NCBI GenBank assembly: GCA_001303025.1
Contig: LJNK01000042.1
Location: 1 to 36,998 of the forward strand
Source of the DNA: Deltaproteobacteria bacterium SG8_13
Lineage (GTDB): Bacteria > Desulfobacterota > Desulfobacteria > Desulfobacterales > SG8-13
Reading direction: 5' to 3'
DNA: 36,998 nt
Positions within the stretch are counted from its first letter, which is position 1, and each line of letters begins with the position of its first letter. The position numbers were made by a program, and so were the translations under genes. Of this stretch, positions 24,053 through 31,361 are shown piece by piece. Below the pieces are notes generated by a model that saw only the letters and a program-made list of their open reading frames with translations, ran no database searches and had not been told where the DNA came from.

Positions 24053-24088
24053 TAAACAACACATGTTACACAACATACGTTGTATAAA
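24053..24088. promoter_or_regulatory. Operator copy 1, upstream of the TetR gene
   Basis: TAAACAAC (24053-24060), 18 bp, then GTTGTATAAA (24079-24088) form an inverted repeat. The same half-sites with the same 18-bp spacing occur at 24805-24840 before the methyltransferase gene. It lies 39-74 bp upstream of the TetR start, fitting an autorepression site. Confidence 0.7.
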
Positions 24089-24126
24089 AGTTCGAATAGC
24101 AAAACCGACTATAAGAAGGGAAAGCG

Positions 24127-24717
24127 ATGCCCCCCAAACAACGATTCAGCTCCGAAGATGTCATTGACGCCGCCTTCAACATTGTCCGGCGCCATGGCTG
24201 GGTGGGACTGTCTGCGCGGACGATCGCAAAAGAACTCAACTCCTCGACCCGGCCGATTTACGATCACCTGCAATCGATGAAGAACATCGAAAAAGGGGTG
24301 GTCGAAAAAGCGCTGGCCACATTTGTCGACTATATTGCCCAGGACCGGACCGGCGACAAGTGGCTCGATCAGGCACTGGGGTACGTGCTGTTTGCCAGCA
24401 AGGAGAAGCATCTATTCCGCTGCATCAACGACGAGGAGCACATCCAGTTTCAAAAGGAATTCGCCCGGAAGCATTGGGCCAAGCTAGGCGACCAACTGGC
24501 CGACGATGAGCGCTTTCAAAACATCTCCGAGCAGGCCAAAAACCGCATTCGAGTGGTCCGGTGGTTTCTGCTGCACGGGATTTCCTATCTGGCCAGCAGC
24601 GGGTGGCTGGATTTGCCCGAATCTGAGTCCGAAGAGGTTTCCGATTTTGTCGGGATGAACCTGACCGATTTCCTGCGCAAAGCGAACCAGGCCATTTACG
24701 ATGGTTTCAAGAAGTAA
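24127..24717 (+). CDS. TetR-family regulator of the methyltransferase/ABC operon
   Basis: A 196-residue regulator. The N-terminal helix-turn-helix lies in VGLSARTIAKELNSSTRPIYDHLQSMKNIEKGVVEKAL (about 26-63), and the remainder is a helical ligand-binding domain with a hydrophobic stretch WFLLHGISYLASSGWL. GAAGGGAAAG stands 3-12 bp before the ATG. An inverted repeat upstream of the gene is repeated almost exactly in front of the next operon, so this protein most likely represses both. The inducing ligand could be what the downstream solute-binding protein and methyltransferase act on; that is inference. The gene is unlike the TetR gene at 12924, and their operators differ. Confidence 0.88.
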   Translation: MPPKQRFSSEDVIDAAFNIVRRHGWVGLSARTIAKELNSSTRPIYDHLQSMKNIEKGVVEKALATFVDYIAQDRTGDKWLDQALGYVLFASKEKHLFRCINDEEHIQFQKEFARKHWAKLGDQLADDERFQNISEQAKNRIRVVRWFLLHGISYLASSGWLDLPESESEEVSDFVGMNLTDFLRKANQAIYDGFKK

Positions 24718-24804
24718 GACAAATCGGAAGGCGACGGTCTGAAAGTGAAGGATTTACGACGCTTGTCAATCATTGCACCGTAAGGGCATCATTTTTTTGC
24801 CTGA

Positions 24805-24840
24805 TAAACAACATATGTAATGTAACGACAGTTGTTTTAA
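24805..24840 (+). promoter_or_regulatory. Operator copy 2, upstream of the methyltransferase operon
   Basis: TAAACAAC (24805-24812), 18 bp, then GTTGTTTTAA (24831-24840) are the same half-sites and spacer length as at 24053-24088. It lies 42-77 bp before the methyltransferase start. This indicates that the TetR protein also controls the operon from 24882 onward. Confidence 0.7.
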
Positions 24841-24881
24841 GTGGAAGATGGCATCTTTTCCAGCGAAACATCGGGGGTGAA

Positions 24882-25778
24882 ATGAGGACCGAACAACCGA
24901 GCATCACCGCAGAAAACAACGCGGCAGTCAGGGCGTTTGAATCGCTGCGGCCGGCCGGCCAGCGCATCTTTCACGACCCCTATGCCCGGTGCTTTCTGCC
25001 CGACGAGTTCACCCGTACCGGCGATACCGCATTTTTGCTCGAAGAGAGGATCTCGCGATGGAATCGCCTGGTTCCCGGCGTGTGCGACGCCATCCTGGCC
25101 CGGGGAAGATTTATCGACGATCGACTGCTGAGGTCCATCGACGAGGGGTTACAGCAGCTGGTCATTTTGGGAGCCGGGTACGACACCCGGGCGTTTCGCT
25201 TTACACAGCTCAATGAAGGCGTGCCGATCTATGAACTCGATGATCCGGCCACCCAGCAGATGAAGCTGCAGCGGCTGAAGAAATATCGCTTGCCGGTTCC
25301 CGACCGCCTGACATTCATACCGTGCCGGTTCGACTGTGAAGATTTTATCGCCAGGCTGCTGGAAAGCGGGTACGATCCCGGGCGAATCACTTTTTTCATC
25401 TGGGAAGGGGTGAGCTACTACCTTTCTCCGGCAGATGTCGACCGGATCATGGCTTTCATATCGAACCATTCCCCGGCCGGAAGCGCGGTGGTTTTCGATT
25501 ATTTCCCGCCATCGGTTTTCGACGGGACAAGCCGGCTCGATGAGGCGGTAGTGCTGCGACAGGCATTGAAGCAGATGGGAGAGGAAATCACCTTTGGAAT
25601 TGACCCCGACACCATAGAGGACTTTCTATCGGCGCGGGGCCTGGGCCTGAGGAAACACCTCAGCAGCGAAGATCTTCATCACATGTACCTCAAACGAGTC
25701 AATCGCGAGACCACCGTATCGAAGATGTTTTATTTCGCGCAGGCAAGCGTAAGTCCAGTAAAAAAGAAAACAGGCTGA
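24882..25778 (+). CDS. SAM-dependent methyltransferase, TIGR00027/leucine carboxyl methyltransferase-like
   Basis: A 298-residue cytosolic enzyme. The first block (AFESLRPAGQRIFHDPYARCFLP, 19-40) and the SAM-binding loop ILGAGYDTRAFRF (95-107) are typical of the LCMT-like family (TIGR00027). So are YELDDPATQQMK (acidic residue that holds the ribose), FIWEGVSYYL and a C-terminal substrate lid. Members methylate carboxyl or other groups of small molecules, and the substrate is generally unknown. GGGGGTG precedes the ATG. It is the first gene of a TetR-controlled operon, followed by a solute-binding protein gene after 25 bp. A role in modifying the transported compound, or in its detoxification, is inferred from this setting. 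Confidence 0.88.
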   Translation: MRTEQPSITAENNAAVRAFESLRPAGQRIFHDPYARCFLPDEFTRTGDTAFLLEERISRWNRLVPGVCDAILARGRFIDDRLLRSIDEGLQQLVILGAGYDTRAFRFTQLNEGVPIYELDDPATQQMKLQRLKKYRLPVPDRLTFIPCRFDCEDFIARLLESGYDPGRITFFIWEGVSYYLSPADVDRIMAFISNHSPAGSAVVFDYFPPSVFDGTSRLDEAVVLRQALKQMGEEITFGIDPDTIEDFLSARGLGLRKHLSSEDLHHMYLKRVNRETTVSKMFYFAQASVSPVKKKTG

Positions 25779-25803
25779 TTTTATAATGAAAAAGGAGGTT
25801 GCG

Positions 25804-27363
25804 ATGCGCAAAAACAGATCCCGCCGGTGCAGATCGAAATGGATCCGAATATCCATTGCAGTTTCAACGATGTTACCGATCGTTCTATTCGCCCTGAACA
25901 TTCCGGCAGCTGCATCCGGGTCGCGGATTGGCGGCACACTGACTTTCGGGACGGAAAGTGAATTTGCCGGCTTCGAGGTCATCAAATTCGCCTCCCGGCT
26001 GGCCATCAACGGCTCCATTGCCGCCAACACTGTCATGGAGCCCCTTTTTCGGCTGGATTCAGAAGAAAACCTGGTTCCAGTGCTCGGCCTGTCCGCAGAG
26101 GCAGCCGATGGGGGCAAGCTGTGGACCGTCAAACTGCGCAAAGGGGTATCTTTTCACGACGGGACGGCTTTTACAGCCGATGCAGTCGTTTCCCACTGGA
26201 GGCGCATGCTTGATCCGGCAAACAAATTCCGCGGGCGCAGCGCTTTGGGAGCCATCGTCGCGGTGGAAAAGACCGACGAGCATACGGTCGCATTTCGCCT
26301 GAAACACCCGTGGCTCCCCTTCCAGCGCACATTGGGCAGCACCCGCACCCTGGCCAACCTGATTCCGTCTCCCAAAGCTGTCGAGCAAGGGATCCAGAGC
26401 CGTGCACCGGTGGGAACCGGCCCTTTCAGGTTCAAGCAGTGGATATCCGGAGACCGCTTTGTGGTGGTGAAAAATCCGGATTATTGGCAAAAGGGCCGGC
26501 CGTATCTATATGAAATCGTCTTCAGGTCGCTGGTCGATCCCCAGACGCGGTATGCCAGTCTGCAGTCCGGACAAGTGGATATGATCTGGATGGACCGCGG
26601 CAACCTCATCCGCAAGGCCGAAAAGGACCCCACTTTGGCGGTGCATCGCAGCGAAGACAACGGGGCGGAAATCTTTATCCTCAACACCGCCCGCCCGCCG
26701 TTGGACGACATCAATGTACGCCGCGCCCTGGCCCATGCCAACAACCAGGCCCTTCAGGTGAAAATGGCATATCAGGACAGCATCCCGGTGGTAACACATC
26801 CTTTCGGCGCGGATTTTCAGTGCGCAGATGACGGGTACCTGGTCTACGATCCGGCCAGTGCCCGGAAGCTCAACGGGAACCATGGACAGCGCATAGAGCT
26901 GGAACTGCTGCATTCCAGTTCCAAACGCGGACGGGACATCGGTGAAATCACCCAGCAGCTTCTCAAAGATGTCGGCATCCAGGCCACCCCCGTGGGCCTG
27001 GAATTCGGCCCGGTGGTAAAAAAGGTGATCTCCGGGGACTACCAGGTCTCCACCTGGCGGATCTCACCGCGGCCGGACCAGGGCCCGGCGCTCTTCAGGG
27101 CCCTGCATTCGGCCAGCCGCGCCAATTTTTCACGCTATAAGAGCCCGGAGATGGACGAGCTGCTGCTGGCCCAGCGCATGGAGACCGATCCGATCAAACG
27201 GCAGGAAATTTTGTGCCGTATCGCCCGGCAGATCAACCAGGACGTTCCGCTGATATACCGCGGCGGGATGCGCAGTCACGTGATCACCCGCACCGGTGTG
27301 AAGGGTCTGACCGATATGCAATACGGCATCGTACGGTTAACCGAGGTATGGGTGGAGCCGTAG
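25804..27363 (+). CDS. ABC transporter family-5 solute-binding protein (Dpp/Opp/Nik type)
   Basis: A 519-residue periplasmic binding protein. The leader has a long basic N-terminus (RKNRSRRCRSKWIR), a hydrophobic core and the cleavage-type site PAAASG. Family-5 blocks are GGTLTFGTESE, WTVKLRKGVSFHDGTAFTADAVVSHWRRM, PVGTGPFRFKQW, NPDYWQKG and INVRRALAHANN. Ligands in this family include peptides, nickel chelates, opines and sugars, and no signature here decides among them. I chose the ATG at 25804, with GGAGG 6 bp before it; an earlier ATG six codons upstream lies before that site. It is followed by a metallo-beta-lactamase gene and then by two permease genes with which it forms an importer. 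Confidence 0.93.
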   Translation: MRKNRSRRCRSKWIRISIAVSTMLPIVLFALNIPAAASGSRIGGTLTFGTESEFAGFEVIKFASRLAINGSIAANTVMEPLFRLDSEENLVPVLGLSAEAADGGKLWTVKLRKGVSFHDGTAFTADAVVSHWRRMLDPANKFRGRSALGAIVAVEKTDEHTVAFRLKHPWLPFQRTLGSTRTLANLIPSPKAVEQGIQSRAPVGTGPFRFKQWISGDRFVVVKNPDYWQKGRPYLYEIVFRSLVDPQTRYASLQSGQVDMIWMDRGNLIRKAEKDPTLAVHRSEDNGAEIFILNTARPPLDDINVRRALAHANNQALQVKMAYQDSIPVVTHPFGADFQCADDGYLVYDPASARKLNGNHGQRIELELLHSSSKRGRDIGEITQQLLKDVGIQATPVGLEFGPVVKKVISGDYQVSTWRISPRPDQGPALFRALHSASRANFSRYKSPEMDELLLAQRMETDPIKRQEILCRIARQINQDVPLIYRGGMRSHVITRTGVKGLTDMQYGIVRLTEVWVEP

Positions 27364-27452
27364 CAGGCGCGCGAAGCGGTCGGCAGGGCCGCTGCCCGGG
27401 GATGGCGTTGTCCCCGGATGTATGCTACTAGCTGCGCGGGAGAGGCAACCGT

Positions 27453-28361
27453 TTGAAACAGTTTACACGGCGGGAAGTTTTGCGATTCGGTGGCCGCATC
27501 GCGATGGGGATCGCAGTGGCGCCATCCGCCTGCCTTTTAAGCAGCAGTTGCAGCGGCACTTCAGGCGAGTCATTGGAAATGGAGTTGTTTGAAGACAACC
27601 AACCGAAGGCCAGGCTCGAATCACTGAAATTGACGGTGGTTTACGACAATATTTCGTATGCTTCCGGGATGTCCACCGATCTGGGGTTCGCCTGCCTGGT
27701 GAAAGGTCTGCAGCAGACACTGCTTTTCGATTCCGGCCGCCTCGATAAAACATTTATGTCGAACCTGGTCAGGCTGGGCATCGACCGGCATCGCATCGAG
27801 GCCGCATTCATATCTCATGAGCACCACGATCACATCGGCGGCCTGCCGCGGCTGCTGCAAACCCACCCTGCCATGAAGGTATACCTGCACGCATCTTTTT
27901 CCGCGCGTTATAAAAGGCTCCTCCGCGCGCGCGGGGCGAAGGTCGTCGAGATGGGAGCGCCCGGGAGGATTTGCGCCCATGCGGCCTCCACCGGCGAGAT
28001 GCGCAGCCGGGTGCAAAACGAACATTCACTGGTATTGCGTACGGACCAGGGAGCTGTTGTCATCACCGGTTGCGCCCATCCGGGAATTATCGATATCATC
28101 CATCGGGCCCGCAGCATAGCCCGACAGGATATTTTGCTGGTAATGGGGGGATTTCATCTGCTGCACGACAGCGCAGAAAGTATCCGGCAGATCATCGAAG
28201 GGTTTCAGCAGGCAAGAGTTCGCTTTGTCGCCCCTTCGCATTGCACGGGCGACCAGGCCCGGAATCTGTTTGCCAAGGCTTATGGCAGCCGCTTTATACG
28301 CAGCGGGGCGGGGCGGACGATCACTGCCGATGACCTTGGCGGCAGCACCCGGCACACATAA
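27453..28361 (+). CDS. Tat-exported metallo-beta-lactamase-fold protein (COG1237-like)
   Basis: A 302-residue protein starting with TTG (AGAGG 8 bp upstream). The leader has a twin-arginine motif (FTRREVLRFGG, 4-14) and a hydrophobic run to about residue 33, so it is probably exported folded and with its metal. The domain has HEHHDH at 122-127 (zinc ligands) and the later blocks EHSLVLRT, ITGCAHPGI, VMGGFHLL and PSHCTGDQA. That pattern fits the COG1237 group, which includes proteins annotated as dihydropterin ribofuranosylaminobenzene phosphate synthases. An extracytoplasmic hydrolase placed between a binding protein and its permeases may process the substrate before import. This is inference. 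Confidence 0.88.
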   Translation: MKQFTRREVLRFGGRIAMGIAVAPSACLLSSSCSGTSGESLEMELFEDNQPKARLESLKLTVVYDNISYASGMSTDLGFACLVKGLQQTLLFDSGRLDKTFMSNLVRLGIDRHRIEAAFISHEHHDHIGGLPRLLQTHPAMKVYLHASFSARYKRLLRARGAKVVEMGAPGRICAHAASTGEMRSRVQNEHSLVLRTDQGAVVITGCAHPGIIDIIHRARSIARQDILLVMGGFHLLHDSAESIRQIIEGFQQARVRFVAPSHCTGDQARNLFAKAYGSRFIRSGAGRTITADDLGGSTRHT

Positions 28362-28410
28362 AGCGCGGTGGCGGCGCATGCAACACCCGGGTGCGCATTA
28401 GGCGGTTGCT

Positions 28411-29364
28411 GTGGCCTTTTATCTGAGAAAATTGCTCCGGCTGGCAGCGGTGGTCTTCACCGCCAGCGCCCTGACGTTTCTGCTGGTGGCCCTGCTGCCC
28501 GGGGATGTGGCGTATGAGATCGGCGGTCCGGACGCCACCGCCGAACAGATCGCAGCGATTCGCGCTGAGATGGGGTTGGACCGGAACATCGCATTGCGGT
28601 TCGGCCGGTGGCTGGCAAGAGCCGTTGCCGGCGATCTGGGAACTTCACATCGCAGCGGCGAGCCGGTGCTGCAGGCCATTGTTTCCCGGCTGCCTGTTAC
28701 GGTTGAACTGCTGCTTTTTTCGCAGCTGATCGCCCTTGGACTGGCGATCCCGGCGGCGATCATCAGTGCCCACAAGGCCGGCAGCGCCATTGACCGCAGT
28801 GTCGCCTCGGCCGGTTTTGCCACCTTGTCCATCCCCAGCTATGTCATGGCGTTGCTGCTCATCTTTGCCTTTGCCTTGCGCCTGCAGTTGCTGCCGGCCA
28901 CCGGATACACCCCCCTTTCCGAGGGCATCTGTCCCAACCTCAAAGGATTTATCCTGCCGAGCCTGAGCATCGCCCTGATCGAATGGGTGCCGCTGATGCG
29001 GGTGCTGCGCAGTGATATGATCGGCACCCTTCAGGAGGACTACATCCTGATGGCCAGAGCTAAGGGGCTGCCGACCTGGAAAATCCTGCTCACAGATGCC
29101 CTCAAGCCCTCTTCTCTTACCCTGGTCACTGTTTTAGGGCTGCAGATCGGTCACTGGATCGGGGCGGCGGTGATCATCGAAATGATTTACGCCCTGCCGG
29201 GAATCGGACGGCTGCTGGTCGATGCCATTTTCTCCCGCGACTTTCTCATGGTACAGGGCTGCGTTCTAGTGATTACCGTGGCCTACGTTGTGATCAACTC
29301 GGCAGTGGATCTGCTCTATGCGGTGCTCGACCCGCGAATCCGCCTGGAGCCGAAAAATGGCTGA
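28411..29364 (+). CDS. ABC transporter permease, DppB/OppB type
   Basis: A 317-residue inner-membrane protein with about six membrane segments. It starts with GTG at 28411. The N-terminus (FYLRKLLRLAAVVFTASALTFLLVALLPGD) is the classic DppB opening, and the coupling-helix block is EWVPLMRVLRSDMIGTLQEDYILMARAKGLP (EAA motif, about 190-220). It pairs with the DppC-type permease, whose gene overlaps its end by 8 bp (ATGGCTGA). The substrate is set by the binding protein and is not known. Confidence 0.93.
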   Translation: MAFYLRKLLRLAAVVFTASALTFLLVALLPGDVAYEIGGPDATAEQIAAIRAEMGLDRNIALRFGRWLARAVAGDLGTSHRSGEPVLQAIVSRLPVTVELLLFSQLIALGLAIPAAIISAHKAGSAIDRSVASAGFATLSIPSYVMALLLIFAFALRLQLLPATGYTPLSEGICPNLKGFILPSLSIALIEWVPLMRVLRSDMIGTLQEDYILMARAKGLPTWKILLTDALKPSSLTLVTVLGLQIGHWIGAAVIIEMIYALPGIGRLLVDAIFSRDFLMVQGCVLVITVAYVVINSAVDLLYAVLDPRIRLEPKNG

Positions 29365-30280
29365 AGCGCTGGCAGGGACCGTCGAAATCCGCCGGCACCG
29401 CAATGCCGCCAAGCTGGGATTCAGTTTCTGGCTGCCGGCCGCCTGGATCTGCTTGCTGCTGCTGCTGGCATGCAGTGCCGACCTGTGGACCCTGCCGGCA
29501 TACGACCACATGAACTTTAGCCACCCGGCGGCCCCGCCCGTTACCCGCAGCGAGCAATGGCTGCCGTCACAAAACGGTGGTCTGATCGGCTCCCCGTACA
29601 CCTACTGGCTGGGTACCGACACCCTGGGCAGGGACATCGCCGCGCGCCTGATCCACGGCGTGCGGGTGTCTTTGCTGGTGGGCCTGCTGGCACCGGCCAT
29701 TGCCTGCATTATCGGGGGCACCATTGGTATACTGGCCGGATTCTACCGGGGGCGCTTCGAGTCCTTGGTGGTGGCGGCCATGGACACGATCCTTGCGTTT
29801 CCCGGCCTGGTGCTCCTGCTGGCTATCGGGTTTTATCTGGGCCCGGGTCTGCAGAACCTGATTCCGGCGCTGGCCATCCTCATCGTACCCGCATTTTGCC
29901 GCGTGGCACGTGCCAACACCTTGACCTGGGCCGAACGCGACTTTATCCTTGCCGCCCGTGCCATCGGTGCCGGCAACCGGCGCATCATCTGCTGCCATAT
30001 TCTGCCCAACGTGGTCTGGCCCCTGGCAGCATACGGGTTGCTGCTGGTGGGAGTGATGATCGTCGCCGAGGGAGCCCTTAGTTTTCTGGGGCTGGGCGTG
30101 CCGGCGCCAACGCCAAGCTGGGGAGGGATGATCGCCGCGGGCAAAGAAGTGCTCGACGAAGCGCCTCACGTGGCCCTGCTTCCGGCAGCGGTGATGTTTA
30201 TCACCGTTTTGTCCTTCAACCTGCTCGGCGATCGGCTCCGGGAGCTGACCGATATTCGAAACCGCAGCAACACCGAATAG
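29357..30280 (+). CDS. ABC transporter permease, DppC/OppC type
   Basis: A 307-residue inner-membrane protein with an N-terminal membrane segment (FWLPAAWICLLLLLACSADL), a periplasmic stretch with GTDTLGRDIAARLIHGVRVSLLVG, and the EAA block WAERDFILAARAIGAGNRRIICCHILPNVV. It ends with the usual LLGDRLRELTD. The ATG at 29357 overlaps the upstream permease stop and gives translational coupling. Normally the two ATPases (DppD/DppF) follow, but here no ATPase gene follows within the next 6 kb. The importer must use ATPases encoded elsewhere, or the operon has lost them. Confidence 0.93.
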   Translation: MAEALAGTVEIRRHRNAAKLGFSFWLPAAWICLLLLLACSADLWTLPAYDHMNFSHPAAPPVTRSEQWLPSQNGGLIGSPYTYWLGTDTLGRDIAARLIHGVRVSLLVGLLAPAIACIIGGTIGILAGFYRGRFESLVVAAMDTILAFPGLVLLLAIGFYLGPGLQNLIPALAILIVPAFCRVARANTLTWAERDFILAARAIGAGNRRIICCHILPNVVWPLAAYGLLLVGVMIVAEGALSFLGLGVPAPTPSWGGMIAAGKEVLDEAPHVALLPAAVMFITVLSFNLLGDRLRELTDIRNRSNTE

Positions 30281-30764
30281 CATCCTGTCGGCCAGGGATT
30301 TTTTTCGCCGAAGCGCTGCAAGACCAATACTCCACCGGGCTGTTGCACCGGTTTCAGTATTACCCGATCCTGGCTCTTACGTTGCCGAACCAGCAAATGA
30401 TCGATCCGACGCTGAATCCAACCGAGCAAAAGATACGGATGTTCGGTCTGCGGGCGTGGATCTTGCTGTGATCTGATCGAGATAAAGACTTGAGCGGCCG
30501 GCCCGATCGCTTCGCCCGCCGGGTGCCTCCCCTGTTTAAATCCTACTGCTTGCATACAGATAGTCGAATGATTATGCTACCCTGCGTGCTGCTGCTATGG
30601 ATTTTGACGTCCTGTGACTGAATGCCTTGGGAAGTGTTGGGCGTTGAGTTGAGGAGCGGTCTGCGGGCTTTTGGTTTTTCAACTACCCTTCCAGCTGCCG
30701 CGTGATTTTTCATTATTATCGAAAATCAATTCCATCAACTAAAAAGAAGAAATGGAGGGTTCTG
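30281..30764. other. Gene-free stretch with a possible coding remnant
   Basis: No credible complete gene is present. A plus-strand frame at about 30300-30471 reads FAEALQDQYSTGLLHRFQYY and ends PTEQKIRMFGLRAWILL before TGA. It looks protein-like but has no start codon or ribosome site, so it may be the tail of a lost gene. The opposite strand is also open over part of this, with an Arg/Gln-rich sequence I do not trust. A GGAGGG for the SYLF gene lies at its right edge. Confidence 0.4.
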
Positions 30765-31343
30765 ATGAAAACAACACGGTTTTTTATGACTCTCATCTCA
30801 TTGGCCTTGATTTTCGGTGCAGCCGACAGCGCGCTGGCCGACAATTTCAGTGACACCATTGCCGTTTATAAAAAATCGGATGCCGTGCAACCCTTTTTCA
30901 AAAACGCCTATGGCTATGCGGTATTCCCTACCGTCGGTAAAGGTGGCCTGGGCATCGGAGGGGCCTTTGGCAAAGGACAGGTCTACCGGCAGGGCACGGT
31001 CACCGGAACCTCTAAGCTGATCAAAGCGACGATCGGCTTCCAGGCCGGAGGACAGGCCTTCAGCCAGATGATCTTTTTCCAGGACAAGCGGGCCTATGAC
31101 GAGTTCACCGGCGGCGAGTTCGAGTTCGATGCCGCCGCATCTGCCGTGGCGATTACCGCCGGAGCCCAGGCCCAGGCCGGAACCGGCGGTGCTGCCGCCG
31201 GGGCGACTGCCGGCCCGGCAACCGGCACTCAGGCCGGAAGGGGCTACAACAACGGCATGGCGGTCTTCATCCACGCCAAGGGCGGGCTGATGTATGAAGC
31301 GGCCATCGGCGGCCAGAAATTCAGCTTCGAACCCAACAAGTAA
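30765..31343 (+). CDS. SYLF/Ysc84-like exported lipid-binding-type protein
   Basis: A 192-residue protein with a signal peptide (KTTRFFMTLISLALIFGAADSALA) and a SYLF-like domain: AYGYAVFPTVGKGGLGIGGAFGKGQVYRQG, KATIGFQAGGQAFSQMIFFQDKRAYDEFT and FIHAKGGLMYEAAIGGQKF. Domains of this type bind phosphoinositides in eukaryotes and are exported, poorly understood envelope proteins in bacteria. An Ala/Gly-rich linker (about 130-160) splits the domain. GGAGGG lies 5 bp before the ATG at 30765. It is followed 18 bp later by the MscS-type channel gene, so the two are likely co-transcribed and may both concern the envelope. Confidence 0.85.
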   Translation: MKTTRFFMTLISLALIFGAADSALADNFSDTIAVYKKSDAVQPFFKNAYGYAVFPTVGKGGLGIGGAFGKGQVYRQGTVTGTSKLIKATIGFQAGGQAFSQMIFFQDKRAYDEFTGGEFEFDAAASAVAITAGAQAQAGTGGAAAGATAGPATGTQAGRGYNNGMAVFIHAKGGLMYEAAIGGQKFSFEPNK

Positions 31344-31361
31344 TCTTCGAAGAGGTTCAAA

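Noticed and set aside
30166..30555. Minus-strand frame of 129 codons after the permease genes
   Set aside because: It overlaps the end of the DppC-type gene and has an Arg/Gln/Pro-rich translation without start signals. It looked vaguely transposon-like, but I could not support any family.
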